Assembly (NCBI GenBank): GCA_029940475.1
Contig: JAPYUT010000004.1
Location: 1-51,331 of the forward strand
Source: Verrucomicrobiales bacterium
GTDB taxonomy: Bacteria > Verrucomicrobiota > Verrucomicrobiia > Verrucomicrobiales > DEV007
Direction of reading: 5' to 3'
Length of the DNA: 51,331 nt
How positions within the stretch are numbered: position 1 is the first letter of the stretch; every line of letters begins with the position of its first letter. The position numbers were made by a program, and so were the translations under genes. Below are positions 8,676 through 17,709 of this stretch, piece by piece. Below the pieces are notes generated by a model. It was given only the letters and a program-made list of their open reading frames with translations, ran no database searches and was not told the DNA's origin.

Positions 8676-9512
8676 ATGGCTATTAAATTTGGCTCCGAAG
8701 TCTACACCTGGTTCATGGATGGCTATGGTGAAGGAAATGACAATAAACTTCCCCACATGGCGAAAATTATCGGCCAATCCGGATTTACCGGTATTGAGCC
8801 AATGGTTCTTGAGCCCTATGACACCTACTGGATGGGTGACTGTAAGGATCCCGCCAAGCTAAAGGATGCACTTGATGAGGCCGGCATTGAACTTGCCGCA
8901 CTTGCCTTGATCTGTAAGTGGGATGGCCTGGAGGAAACCGAGTCCGAGCGTGCCTGCGCTGATTGGACCATCGAGACCCTGAAGCATTTCCCGGGCGCCG
9001 CCTTGGGCACGGTTCCCCTCCCCGACGGACGGCATGACCTGGAGCAGAGGCGGCTAAACCTGGTGAACAATGTCAACAGGGTTTCCCGCAGGGCCGCTGA
9101 AGCGGGACTTCAGTGTTCCTTTCACCCCAACAGCCCTCCTCCCTCCATTGTGCGCACGCAGGACGATTATGACGTCGTGCTCAACAGCCTCGAACCGTCG
9201 GTGACCGGGTGGACGCCGGATGTCGGCCATATTGCACGTGGTGGCATGGATGTGATTGATACCATGACCAAGTGGGCACACCTGGTAAACCACATCCATT
9301 ACAAGGATTTCTCCGGCAACGGGCCCGAGCCGTGGGCGCAGATGGGCAGCGGTAAACTGGATTTCCACCGGATCACCGAGTGGCTGACACTGCGTAATTA
9401 TGAGGGCTGGATCATCTGTGAGGATGAATGTGAAAAGGCCATAAAGGCCCCCGACGAGGTGACCCTGCAGAATGGCAAGTGGTGCCAGGAGAACCTTGTG
9501 CCCATGGTATAA
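8676..9512 (+). CDS. TIM-barrel sugar phosphate isomerase/epimerase
   Basis: Member of the xylose-isomerase-like TIM-barrel (AP endonuclease 2) superfamily, 278 residues. Likely divalent-metal ligands sit in 'CSFHPNSPPP', 'WTPDVGHIARGG', 'HIHYKD' and 'ICEDEC'. These enzymes isomerise or epimerise keto sugars or inositol derivatives. It sits 49 bases after the hydrolase and 93 bases before ribulokinase on the same strand, so supplying L-ribulose or another ketopentose to the kinase is plausible. Exact substrate unknown. Confidence 0.85.
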   Translation: MAIKFGSEVYTWFMDGYGEGNDNKLPHMAKIIGQSGFTGIEPMVLEPYDTYWMGDCKDPAKLKDALDEAGIELAALALICKWDGLEETESERACADWTIETLKHFPGAALGTVPLPDGRHDLEQRRLNLVNNVNRVSRRAAEAGLQCSFHPNSPPPSIVRTQDDYDVVLNSLEPSVTGWTPDVGHIARGGMDVIDTMTKWAHLVNHIHYKDFSGNGPEPWAQMGSGKLDFHRITEWLTLRNYEGWIICEDECEKAIKAPDEVTLQNGKWCQENLVPMV

Positions 9513-9605
9513 GCTTATCCTCAAGGCAGCAGCACTTGATTTCCTGATTCACCGTTTGGGATAATCCGTCACTCGTCCGGAAATTCCCCTGCTCTTAAAA
9601 GAACC

Positions 9606-11285
9606 ATGCCACAATACGCAATCGGGCTTGATTACGGCACCAACTCCTGCCGCTCCCTGCTTGTCGATCTTTCTGACGGCACGGAGCTGGGCAGCACTGT
9701 CTTTGACTACCCTTCCGGGGAACTCGGGATCCTGACCGACCCCAAGGATCCAAATCTAGCCCGGCAAAATCCCCAGGATTATCTTGATGGGCTTGAGTGT
9801 ATCATCCGGGGAGCACTAGCAGAGGCTGCAAGTGTGCGTCCTGATTTTTGCCCCTCAGAGGTCATCGGCATTGGCGTTGACACTACCGGTAGCACTCCAA
9901 TCCCAGTCGATGAATCCGGCACCCCGCTGGGACTCAAGCCGGAATTTAGTGACAACCTCGCCGCAATGGTGTGGCTCTGGAAAGATCATACAGCGCATGC
10001 TGAGGCAAAGGAAATCACTGAGAAGGCTGCCCAAATGCGCCCTCAATACCTGGCAAAGTGTGGTGGCATCTATTCCTCGGAGTGGTGGTGGGCAAAAATC
10101 CTGCACCTTAAGCGAACTTCCCCTGATGTATTTGATGCCGCATACAGCTTTGTAGAGCATTGCGACTACATTCCGGCTGTTCTAGCCGGCAATACTGATC
10201 CTCGAAGCCTCAGGCGCGGGATTTGCGCTGCGGGACATAAGGCGATGTATTCGGACGCGTGGGGAGGACTGCCGGACGAGGAGTTCCTTGAGACACTGGA
10301 CCCGGCACTCGCGCAATTACGTGAGCGCTTGTTTGACGCCGCAGTGAGTGCCGGTGAGAAAGCCGGGGAACTCTGCGAAGAATGGGCGCAGAAGACGGGT
10401 TTGAGCGAAGGCACGGCAATCTCCGTCGGTGCATTCGACTGCCACATGGGTGCAGTGGCATGCGGGGTAAAGGAAGGCACGCTCACCAAGATCCTCGGCA
10501 CCAGTACCTGTGACATCACGGTGAGCCCGGTTGATCGGGAACTTGCTGATGTTCCCGGGCTTTGCGGCATCGTAAACGACTCGGTCCTGCCGGGGCACTT
10601 CGGCATTGAAGCCGGACAGAGTGCCGTGGGTGATATTTTCCTCTGGTTTGTCAATCATCTCGTCCCTGAGAGTTATGGGTCATCCCCGGAGGAGAAATTT
10701 ACCAACATGGAAAAGGCGATGTCCCAGGAAAAGCCCGGCTCAGGCGGACTCCTTGCCCTTGACTGGAACAACGGCAACCGCACGATTCTTGTCGATCCGA
10801 GACTCTCCGGCCTGCTGCTCGGGCAGACGCTGCACACGCAGGCACACGAGATCTACCGCGCCTACATTGAGGCAACCGCATTCGGTGCACTGACCATCAT
10901 TCGCCGCATGGAGGAATACGGGATCAACATCAATGAAGTGATTACCACCGGCGGACTTGCCGTGAAGAATGCCACCCTGATGCAGATTTATGCCGATATA
11001 CTGGGATTGCCGCTCAAGGTGGCAACCAGTGACCAAACTTGCGCCCTTGGCGCCGCACTCTTTGGTGCGGCATCAAGCGGCAAGGTGACATTGGCCGAAG
11101 CGCAGGATAAATGCGCCAAGGTGCGTGACCTTGTCTATTACCCGATCCCTGAGAATCAGGAGGTTTACGCAAGGCTCTACGCCCTTTACCTTGAGCTACA
11201 CGATGCTTTCGGCACTGATAAATGGGATGGACAGCTCAATCATGTCATGAAGGAATTGATCGGGATCCGCGAGACCCAGCGCTAA
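9606..11285 (+). CDS. araB: Ribulokinase (FGGY carbohydrate kinase)
   Basis: Phosphorylates L-ribulose, the second step of L-arabinose use. It matches E. coli AraB throughout: 'GLDYGTNSCRSLLVD' at the N-terminus, 'GVDTTGSTPIPVD', 'VWLWKDHTAHAEA', 'GGIYSSEWWWAKILH', 'GAFDCHMGAV', 'LGTSTCDI', 'IEAGQSAVGDIFLWF' and 'TGGLAVKNATLMQI'. Length 559 residues, as usual. No araA or araD was seen beside it; an isomerase-like TIM-barrel gene, a hydrolase and a divergent aldolase are present instead. Ribulokinases can also take other ketopentoses, so the physiological sugar is open. Confidence 0.92.
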   Translation: MPQYAIGLDYGTNSCRSLLVDLSDGTELGSTVFDYPSGELGILTDPKDPNLARQNPQDYLDGLECIIRGALAEAASVRPDFCPSEVIGIGVDTTGSTPIPVDESGTPLGLKPEFSDNLAAMVWLWKDHTAHAEAKEITEKAAQMRPQYLAKCGGIYSSEWWWAKILHLKRTSPDVFDAAYSFVEHCDYIPAVLAGNTDPRSLRRGICAAGHKAMYSDAWGGLPDEEFLETLDPALAQLRERLFDAAVSAGEKAGELCEEWAQKTGLSEGTAISVGAFDCHMGAVACGVKEGTLTKILGTSTCDITVSPVDRELADVPGLCGIVNDSVLPGHFGIEAGQSAVGDIFLWFVNHLVPESYGSSPEEKFTNMEKAMSQEKPGSGGLLALDWNNGNRTILVDPRLSGLLLGQTLHTQAHEIYRAYIEATAFGALTIIRRMEEYGININEVITTGGLAVKNATLMQIYADILGLPLKVATSDQTCALGAALFGAASSGKVTLAEAQDKCAKVRDLVYYPIPENQEVYARLYALYLELHDAFGTDKWDGQLNHVMKELIGIRETQR

Positions 11286-11351
11286 TTGATTCGATGAACG
11301 TTTGTGCGGCGCTATCCCAGCCAATTGAATCTCCGTCAGGAGTGGTGAAGT

Positions 11352-11373
11352 CGTCCGCTACCTCGAGCGGACG
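11352..11373. other. Hairpin in the araB-tRNA gap
   Basis: CGTCCGCT (11352-11359) and AGCGGACG (11366-11373) form a perfect 8-base stem with a 6-base loop. It lies downstream of araB and downstream of the tRNA on the other strand, so it could end either transcript. No T-tract follows on either strand, so intrinsic termination is uncertain. The rest of 11286-11600, apart from the tRNA, shows nothing recognisable. Confidence 0.4.
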
Positions 11374-11416
11374 CACAGGCGGATGAATTCCCGGGGGATG
11401 CCTATCATAAAGGAAA

Positions 11417-11488
11417 TACACCCAGTAGGAATCGAACCTACACCTACGGTTCCGGAAACCGCCGTACTATCCATTATACTATGGGTGC
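11417..11488 (-). tRNA. tRNA-Arg (anticodon CCG)
   Basis: The minus strand folds into a full cloverleaf of 72 bases: 7-base acceptor stem (first pair G-U), D arm with GG in the loop, 5-base anticodon stem with loop TTCCGGA giving anticodon CCG, a 4-base variable region, and a T arm GTAGG/CCTAC with loop TTCGATT. The discriminator base is A and CCA is not encoded. It reads the Arg codon CGG. Confidence 0.95.
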
Positions 11489-11600
11489 CTTGGTGTAAGC
11501 TTTCACGGTAACAGTCCTGCCTTTTACGCGCAAGCGTTCGTGACCGTCCCCGTTAATCATTCGATGTGCGCACTTTACAGCACGGAATAGCAGGCAAATA

Positions 11601-12383
11601 GTGAGCGCCCCTTCAATCATGGACAAATTCCCTGACATTGTCGTCATCAAGTTCGGATCAGGCATCCTCACGCAGCCTGACGGCATGGCGCTGGACGATA
11701 CCCGTATCGAGTCTCTTGTCACTGCGGTAGCCGGTGTCTACGCATCGGGCAAAAAGCCCATCATCGTCTCAAGTGGAGCTGCTGCTGCCGGGATGATGGA
11801 GTTCGGGTTCAATGAGCGCCCGGCGCAGCTTGCCACCCTGCAGGCGTGCTGCGCGGTTGGGCAAACGCGCTTGATGCAGGTTTACGGGACGATGTTCCGG
11901 GACTTTGAGCTCAATGTCGCACAGTTGCTGCTGGATAATGAGGACTTTGCCACCCAGCAGAGACGTGAGAATGTCCTTAATACCCTGCAGCAGCTCATTG
12001 AACTGGGAGGCGTTATCCCAATTATCAACGAGAATGATTCAGTTGCCGTTGAGGAGCTCAAATTCGGTGATAATGACACCCTGTCCGCGCAAATTGCCTG
12101 CCTTGTTGAGGCGTCGCTGCTGATTCTCCTTACCGGGGTTGACGGCCTGAAGGATGAGCAGGGTTCACTGGTGGAGGAGGTTGCGGATATTGACTCGGTA
12201 ACCTGCCATGTCCGCCCCGAGACAGGACAGTTTTCTGTCGGAGGGATGGCAACCAAACTCGAGGCAGCACGGGTCGCAAGCGCCGCTGGTATTCCCGCAG
12301 TCATTGCCAATGGAGATAACCCGGGGCAGATTTACCAGCTTATTGCAGGTTCAGGTATCGGGACAAGAATTCAGGCACGGTAG
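11601..12383 (+). CDS. proB: Glutamate 5-kinase, short form without PUA domain
   Basis: First step of proline synthesis: ATP-dependent phosphorylation of glutamate. Amino-acid-kinase fold with 'VVIKFGSGILT', 'KPIIVSSGAAAAGM', 'GGVIPIINENDSVAVEELKFGDNDTLSAQIA' (conserved Asn-Asp region, quoted as adjoining segments) and 'GGMATKLEAARVA'. At 260 residues it ends right after the kinase domain, so the C-terminal PUA domain of E. coli ProB is missing, as in several other bacteria. Start is GTG at 11601 or ATG at 11619; neither has a strong ribosome site. Forms an operon with proA, 6 bases downstream. Confidence 0.95.
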   Translation: MSAPSIMDKFPDIVVIKFGSGILTQPDGMALDDTRIESLVTAVAGVYASGKKPIIVSSGAAAAGMMEFGFNERPAQLATLQACCAVGQTRLMQVYGTMFRDFELNVAQLLLDNEDFATQQRRENVLNTLQQLIELGGVIPIINENDSVAVEELKFGDNDTLSAQIACLVEASLLILLTGVDGLKDEQGSLVEEVADIDSVTCHVRPETGQFSVGGMATKLEAARVASAAGIPAVIANGDNPGQIYQLIAGSGIGTRIQAR

Positions 12384-12389
12384 GAAAAC

Positions 12390-13658
12390 ATGGACATAAA
12401 AGAACAGATCCTTGCAATGGGAGCCAGGGCACTTGCGGCTTCCCGCACCCTTTCGACACTCTCAAGTGAGACTAAGAACACTATCCTGCTGGCTATGGCA
12501 GATCGCCTGGAGGCATCCGGGACGGATATCCTTGCTGCCAATGCCCTTGATATATCAGCAGCAGAGGAGAACGGGCTGAGCAGTGCGATGATTGACCGGT
12601 TGCGCCTTGATGAGCAGCGCCTCTCTGTCATTGCAGACGGTATTCGCCAGGTTGCCTCCCTGCCCGATCCCGTTGGTGAGGTCATTTCAAGGTGGCAGCG
12701 ACCCAACGGTATGGACATTACTCAACTCAGGGTCCCTATCGGTGTGATCGGCATCATCTTTGAGTCCCGCCCCAACGTCACCAGTGACGCGGCAGTGCTT
12801 TGCCTAAAGGCCGGCAACGCCACCATCCTGCGCGGTGGCAGGGAGGCAATCAATTCCAACCGGGCTATTGCTTCAGCGCTCCAATCAGGCGGTGAAAGCG
12901 CAGGGCTTCCGCCAAACAGTATCCAGTTGATCCCCTTTACCGACCGGGAGAGCGTCCGCCACCTGGCGGAGATGGATCAATATTTAGACCTGATTATACC
13001 CCGCGGCGGAGCCGGGCTGATTGAAACCGTGGTTTCCCTTGCCCGGATGCCGGTCATCAAGCATTACGACGGCATCTGCCACGTGTATACCGACAGTGAG
13101 GCTGATCTCGACATGGCAACGGCAATCACAGTCGACGCAAAAACGCAAAAGCCCGGTGTCTGCAATGCTATGGAGACCCTTCTGGTCCATAGCGACACTG
13201 CCGGGGACTTTTTGCCTGAAGCGGCAGCTGCATTACAGCAGAGAGATGTTGAACTGCGCTGCGACAAGAAGGCAAAGGAGATTCTCGGGGAAGGCGTCAA
13301 GGAGGCGACTGAAAGCGACTGGCGTACTGAATACCTTGATTTAATCCTTTCCGTGAAGGTGGTGGACAGCCTTGCGGATGCTGTAGTCCACATCAATGAA
13401 TACGGTTCTCACCACAGTGACTGTATAGTGACCGCCAATGAAAACCGCGCTGAGCGATTCCTGGCGGAAGTTGACTCGGCGACTGTCTTCTGGAACACCT
13501 CAACGCGCTTCAGTGACGGCGAAGAATTTGGCTTCGGGGCAGAGATCGGCATCAGCACAGACAAGCTCCATGCCCGCGGCCCAATGGCGTTGCGTGAGTT
13601 GACATCCTATAAATACCTGATCCGGGGAGACGGGCTTATCAAGGGCGAAGCCGGCTGA
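12390..13658 (+). CDS. proA: Gamma-glutamyl phosphate reductase
   Basis: NADPH-dependent second step of proline synthesis, making glutamate semialdehyde. Aldehyde-dehydrogenase-like fold: 'VPIGVIGIIFESRPNVT', 'CLKAGNATILRGGREA', 'IIPRGGAGLI', 'HYDGICHVY' and 'KPGVCNAMETLL' (catalytic Cys about residue 257) and 'FWNTSTRFSDG', 'GFGAEIGISTDKLHARGPM' near the end. Length 422 residues is normal. Second gene of proBA; convergent with mnmH, 7 bases away. Confidence 0.97.
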   Translation: MDIKEQILAMGARALAASRTLSTLSSETKNTILLAMADRLEASGTDILAANALDISAAEENGLSSAMIDRLRLDEQRLSVIADGIRQVASLPDPVGEVISRWQRPNGMDITQLRVPIGVIGIIFESRPNVTSDAAVLCLKAGNATILRGGREAINSNRAIASALQSGGESAGLPPNSIQLIPFTDRESVRHLAEMDQYLDLIIPRGGAGLIETVVSLARMPVIKHYDGICHVYTDSEADLDMATAITVDAKTQKPGVCNAMETLLVHSDTAGDFLPEAAAALQQRDVELRCDKKAKEILGEGVKEATESDWRTEYLDLILSVKVVDSLADAVVHINEYGSHHSDCIVTANENRAERFLAEVDSATVFWNTSTRFSDGEEFGFGAEIGISTDKLHARGPMALRELTSYKYLIRGDGLIKGEAG

Positions 13659-13665
13659 TCGGCTG

Positions 13666-14751
13666 TCAATTTACCGCCTCGCATCCCGTTGATGCACTGG
13701 GCTCAAGCTTGATGATGTCCCGTGCCACCCCGTCGAGGTCCGCTGTGGTAATCCCGTCCATGCCTAGCTCAGCCTGAGCCTGCATGTAGGTTTTCTTCCT
13801 GGACCTTCGGTAAGCCGGGTCATAGTGGTGCTCTAGGATTGAATCGACAAAGCTCACGTAATCCTCACGCGTAATGAAATCCTCCCATTGAGCAAATAGC
13901 TCCTTTGATTGCAGGCGCCTAATGGGTTCTAGCCTCTCAAGGAGAAGGCCTGAATTATCGGTGAAGTGCGGATATGTATTCAGCAGGTAATTGGTGCGCG
14001 CCTGCCTGGGGACGCTTATCTCAATGACGGGTGCCGCCTTCATCTGTGACCATAGTCGATCTGGAATCTGCAGGCAGCCAATACGACTGCTTTCAGATTC
14101 AACATAAATGGGCTTGGTCAAATCAAGGCCGGAAAGCCTTTCAAACAACAGGTTCTCAAATCGCTTCTGTGTCGGTTGGTTTTGGCAGGGTTCTTGCCCA
14201 AGGGCGGAGCCTCTGTGGCCTGCGATCGCTTCCAGATCAATCACCTGCACGCCCAATTGATCTAGTTGTTTTAACAGCCATGTCTTTCCGGAACCGGTTA
14301 ACCCTGCAATGACACGAAAAGGCGGGGCGCCCTCAAGGACCGAGACAAGTGACTGCCTTACGAAGGTGCGATATGCCTTGTAACCTCCATCGAGCAAGTG
14401 AGGTTGCCAACCGACAGCTGAAAGGACGGTTGCAAGGGCGGTAGAACGCTCGCCGCCGCGCCAGCAGTAAATCAACGGCCGGAAATCCTTATCCTTGCCG
14501 GAAAGATCACCACTGAGATGACATGCGATATTCGCTGAGACAAGCCCGGCTCCCAAGCGACGCGCTTCAAAAGGACTTGCAGTGTTGTATACAGTCCCGA
14601 CCTGCGCCCGTTCAGAATCACTAAGTACCGGCAGGTTCAGGGCTCCCGGAATATAATCCTCGATGAACTCGGCAGGTGACCTGACATCAATGATTTCATC
14701 AAAATCAAGAGCCTTGATTTCACCGGGACGGACTTTTGGCAATGGTCTCAT
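13666..14751 (-). CDS. mnmH: tRNA 2-selenouridine synthase (rhodanese plus P-loop)
   Basis: Replaces sulfur by selenium (through a geranyl intermediate) on the wobble 2-thiouridine of certain tRNAs, using selenophosphate. N-terminal rhodanese domain: 'IDVRSPAEF' and 'YCWRGGERS' with the catalytic Cys (about residue 96) in the family's distinctive CWRGG context. A P-loop 'GLTGSGKT' (about 152) follows. Length 361 residues matches YbbB/SelU. It implies the cell has selenophosphate synthetase (selD), not seen here. Same strand as, and downstream of, the men operon. Confidence 0.92.
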   Translation of the reverse strand: MRPLPKVRPGEIKALDFDEIIDVRSPAEFIEDYIPGALNLPVLSDSERAQVGTVYNTASPFEARRLGAGLVSANIACHLSGDLSGKDKDFRPLIYCWRGGERSTALATVLSAVGWQPHLLDGGYKAYRTFVRQSLVSVLEGAPPFRVIAGLTGSGKTWLLKQLDQLGVQVIDLEAIAGHRGSALGQEPCQNQPTQKRFENLLFERLSGLDLTKPIYVESESSRIGCLQIPDRLWSQMKAAPVIEISVPRQARTNYLLNTYPHFTDNSGLLLERLEPIRRLQSKELFAQWEDFITREDYVSFVDSILEHHYDPAYRRSRKKTYMQAQAELGMDGITTADLDGVARDIIKLEPSASTGCEAVN

Positions 14752-14766
14752 CGTGATGATTGTGGT

Positions 14767-14786
14767 CCGGGATAAATACTTCCCGG
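14767..14786. other. Hairpin between menE and mnmH
   Basis: CCGGGA (14767-14772) and TCCCGG (14781-14786) form a 6-base stem with an 8-base loop in the 83-base gap after menE. It might reduce read-through from the men operon into mnmH. No T-tract follows on the minus strand, so a terminator role is weak. Confidence 0.3.
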
Positions 14787-14834
14787 CACCATTGGATCAG
14801 CTCCTGTCATGAATGAATTGTACTTCATGGGCCT

Positions 14835-15938
14835 TTACTCATGTTCCGCATCCCTGAGCAGTAGATCCAGCTTTGCCCTGCATAATTTACCAAGGGCGGT
14901 ACGGGGAATATTATCAACCCGAGCTGATCCTGACGCTCTTTCAATAGACAGCGAGCTGTTGTTATAAAGTCGCATGACATCATCAACTGGCAGTCCATTG
15001 CCGGCAACGAGAATTATCCTCCACCCGCAGCGCTCATCAGCAATAGCCGTTACGGCGAAGGATTCACCGGCAATTGACTCAATGCGCGCCTGCAACCCAT
15101 CCAGCTCGACCCTTTCACCAAGTATTTTAAGCATGGTGTCATTTCTTCCCCTGAATTGGAGTGTGTTGCCGTTATGAAGCATGCTGTCCCCGGTCAGAAA
15201 CCATCCGTCTTCATCTTTTCCCCGCAGTAATCCCCATGATCCTGACTCTTCGTGTAAATAACCCGAAAAAAGATTTTGCCCGCGGATCTCAAGCTGTGAA
15301 TCATTCCCAAGCCTTACATCCCAGCACTCGAGAATCTCCATGCCGCCATCATCACTGAGCTGAGTGGCAACCTGCGACGCCGATTCCGTCATGCCATAGG
15401 TTTCACGAACTGGCCAGCCAAGGGCGCAGGCCTTATCTCGCAGTTTGCAATCAAGGGGGGCTCCTCCCACCAGCACTATGCGCAATGTTTCTGGCGCAGC
15501 CTGTGAGCTTGATACAAGATCATAAACCTGCGTGGGCACCAATGAGCAGATCGTTGCCCCGGATGTGTTGCATTGCTCCGTGAATAGACGCGGATGCCAG
15601 TGACCTGCGTAAGAAGCGACGCTTGAGCCTGACTCTCTTGCCCTTACATGAACAGCAAGACCTCCGGTGTGAAATACGGGCAGGGCACAAAACCAGATGT
15701 CATCCCGGGTAATGCCGAGGTGGCAGTTCACCGCACGCGCAGAGCCCCTGATCGCATCGCGGGAGAGTATCACCCATCTGCTTTTCCCTGTGGTTCCGGA
15801 AGTTTGCAGGATAACGTTGCCGGAAACATCAAGCTGCTCGCAGGCATTGGAGATCCTGCCAAGTTCAAATTTTGTGGCAGGGTTTCCAAGCACAAGCGTT
15901 TCGCAAGTTGTCCAGAAATTCTCAATACAGGTATCCAT
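14835..15938 (-). CDS. menE: o-Succinylbenzoate-CoA ligase
   Basis: Activates o-succinylbenzoate to its CoA thioester in menaquinone synthesis. Adenylate-forming enzyme: P-loop 'LQTSGTTGKSRWVILS' near residue 45, 'VLVGGAPLD', 'ETYGMTESASQVA', 'WFLTGD' and the short C-terminal lid 'RTALGKLCRAKL' with the catalytic Lys. At about 367 residues it is shorter than the usual 450-490, lacking part of the N-terminal region. The menC stop overlaps an ATG here (TAATG), so I chose 15938; an ATG at 15953 is the alternative. Last gene of menFDHBACE. Confidence 0.92.
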   Translation of the reverse strand: MDTCIENFWTTCETLVLGNPATKFELGRISNACEQLDVSGNVILQTSGTTGKSRWVILSRDAIRGSARAVNCHLGITRDDIWFCALPVFHTGGLAVHVRARESGSSVASYAGHWHPRLFTEQCNTSGATICSLVPTQVYDLVSSSQAAPETLRIVLVGGAPLDCKLRDKACALGWPVRETYGMTESASQVATQLSDDGGMEILECWDVRLGNDSQLEIRGQNLFSGYLHEESGSWGLLRGKDEDGWFLTGDSMLHNGNTLQFRGRNDTMLKILGERVELDGLQARIESIAGESFAVTAIADERCGWRIILVAGNGLPVDDVMRLYNNSSLSIERASGSARVDNIPRTALGKLCRAKLDLLLRDAEHE

Positions 15939-16807
15939 TACAGTCGCTGCCATTGCATCGCAGCAAGTTCCCTGTCCAGGCCCAGCCCGGTTTCATCATC
16001 AAGAACATCGACGGGCTCCAGGCCGCATTGAAGAAGTTGTCCCTTAAATGTCGCCGCCCGGTAGGCGGCATATCGACGGCCAATGGCGTGATCCATATTG
16101 TGAGTGATGCAGTATTGGTTTCCAGGCGGAGGATTCAACTGTCTTGCCGGTTTCCAGATTCTCACGCCAAATCCGCTCTCAGCGTCAAATGGCCCCCAGT
16201 CAAGCGCCAGGGTTAGGCTGCTGCTCTCGGCAAGGCATTTCCATGTGGCTGCGTCATAGGGCACGGGATCTTCAATGAAATCAATCTGAGCAAGGGCCTG
16301 AGGACTCAATGAACTTACGAACTTTTCAAACCCTTCACAATCAAGGCTGGAATTGAAATCAACCCGAACACGGGCGATCTCGCTGATTTTCTCAACTGCC
16401 TGCAAAGTCGACTTAAGCTCAGGGTTGCCCTTGATTTTTGCAACTCCGCGGTTTTTCGCTCGATCAAGCTGATGATCAAATTCTCCTCCTGAAACCAGGC
16501 CCGTGAATAAATAGTGGCTGTCGGGAATGACCAGCCCACTGAAAAGGTTGACCCCGGATTTCCTCGCCACCGCATCCAGCTGGCAGCAGCGCAGGCATGC
16601 AACTCCCAGCGGCGTTGGTTTACCTTCGCGAAGGGCTTTTAAATGACTCTCGAGTTCAGGATCGCCCAGTTCAGGCCATGCCTGAAGACAGCCATATCCC
16701 CCATCCACCTCGATGACTGCACCACATATTTCACCTGATGAGCTTAGGGCATTTGGTGCCGCATCAATAGAAATGCTGTAGCGGCAAATTTTAATGGGAG
16801 AGCTCAT
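15938..16807 (-). CDS. menC: o-Succinylbenzoate synthase
   Basis: Dehydrates SHCHC to o-succinylbenzoate. Enolase-superfamily barrel: 'VAKIKGNPEL' holds the catalytic Lys pair region, 'RVDFNSSLDCEGF' the first metal ligand, 'DFIEDPVPYD' the second, and 'LALDWGPFDA' replaces the usual third-ligand/Lys segment, which is divergent here. The 289-residue length is short for the family, like many MenC proteins. Position between menA and menE in a full men operon supports the call. Start overlaps the menA frame by an ATGA; end overlaps the menE start. Confidence 0.88.
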   Translation of the reverse strand: MSSPIKICRYSISIDAAPNALSSSGEICGAVIEVDGGYGCLQAWPELGDPELESHLKALREGKPTPLGVACLRCCQLDAVARKSGVNLFSGLVIPDSHYLFTGLVSGGEFDHQLDRAKNRGVAKIKGNPELKSTLQAVEKISEIARVRVDFNSSLDCEGFEKFVSSLSPQALAQIDFIEDPVPYDAATWKCLAESSSLTLALDWGPFDAESGFGVRIWKPARQLNPPPGNQYCITHNMDHAIGRRYAAYRAATFKGQLLQCGLEPVDVLDDETGLGLDRELAAMQWQRL

Positions 16808-17709
16808 GCGGAATTCAAGGCAATTCCCATCAAAATTGAAAAATTCAGCAATCCGATCACGGAAAGGCCGAGATATCGGTTGTATTTACGACCCGGTTCC
16901 GAACGGAAAAGCAGGAAAGCCACAAGGCATGATAATAGCAACCCGGGCAACGGCATCCATGCTGCTTCCGGTTGATCGAACAGCAACCACCATAAGGCTC
17001 CTGCCAGGTAAGGAAACACACTGAGTAATGCCACCTCTATCCTCGCGAATCTGATCCCGAACCTCACTGCCAAGGTGCATTTCCCGGCTGCCCGGTCCTC
17101 CTCAATGTCGCGGGCATTGTTTATTGCAATGAGAACGGTAGCCAGAAGGCCCACCTGCGTCCCGAGAAGCAATGCTTCAGGCAACCATTGTCCGGACTGG
17201 ATAAACACGGTACCGGAAACGGCAATCAAACCAAAGAACAGGAAAACGAAAATCTCACCGAGTCCGCGATAGGCAAGCGGCCACGGTCCACCGGTATAGG
17301 CAAACGAGAAGACCAGTGACGGCAGGCCGATTGCGACAATTATCCATCCACGTGCAGCAACAATTACCAGCGACAGGGTCAGGGCAATCATTGCCATGGT
17401 GATACCGGCAATTAACAGCGACTCTGGCGGAATTTTGCCGGAACCTGCCATCCTTGGCGGCCCAAATCTGCCTTCAGTATCCGCGCCCTTCCGAAAATCA
17501 ATGGCATCATTGAAAAAGTTCGTGGCGACCTGGATGGCAAGTGCGGGGAGAAGGGTAAATACAAAGAGAAATAAATTGAATTCATTAAGCCTCGTGTGCG
17601 CCAGCACCCCCCCAAGGCAAACAGGTGCCACGCACGCAGCAAGGGTTTTTGGCCTGGCGGCTAAAAACAATGACATCATCAGGGATGTCCCCGTGCACCT
17701 TGGAATCAC
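16804..17709 (-). CDS. menA: 1,4-Dihydroxy-2-naphthoate polyprenyltransferase
   Basis: UbiA-family membrane enzyme that attaches the polyprenyl tail to dihydroxynaphthoate. First Asp motif '[14 protein letters not shown]' (family NDxxD pattern) and second '[15 protein letters not shown]' are both intact, amid about eight hydrophobic helices; '[17 protein letters not shown]' is the usual MenA N-terminus. Start is GTG at 17709, overlapping the menB stop (GTGA), or an ATG about 30 bases on. Its polyprenyl substrate could come from the DUF116-polyprenyl synthase at 24885-26660 (inference). Confidence 0.93.
   Translation of the reverse strand: MIPRCTGTSLMMSLFLAARPKTLAACVAPVCLGGVLAHTRLNEFNLFLFVFTLLPALAIQVATNFFNDAIDFRKGADTEGRFGPPRMAGSGKIPPESLLIAGITMAMIALTLSLVIVAARGWIIVAIGLPSLVFSFAYTGGPWPLAYRGLGEIFVFLFFGLIAVSGTVFIQSGQWLPEALLLGTQVGLLATVLIAINNARDIEEDRAAGKCTLAVRFGIRFARIEVALLSVFPYLAGALWWLLFDQPEAAWMPLPGLLLSCLVAFLLFRSEPGRKYNRYLGLSVIGLLNFSILMGIALNSA

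Noticed and set aside
11882..12310. 142-codon minus-strand open frame
   Set aside because: Antisense to proB; Ser-rich shadow translation.
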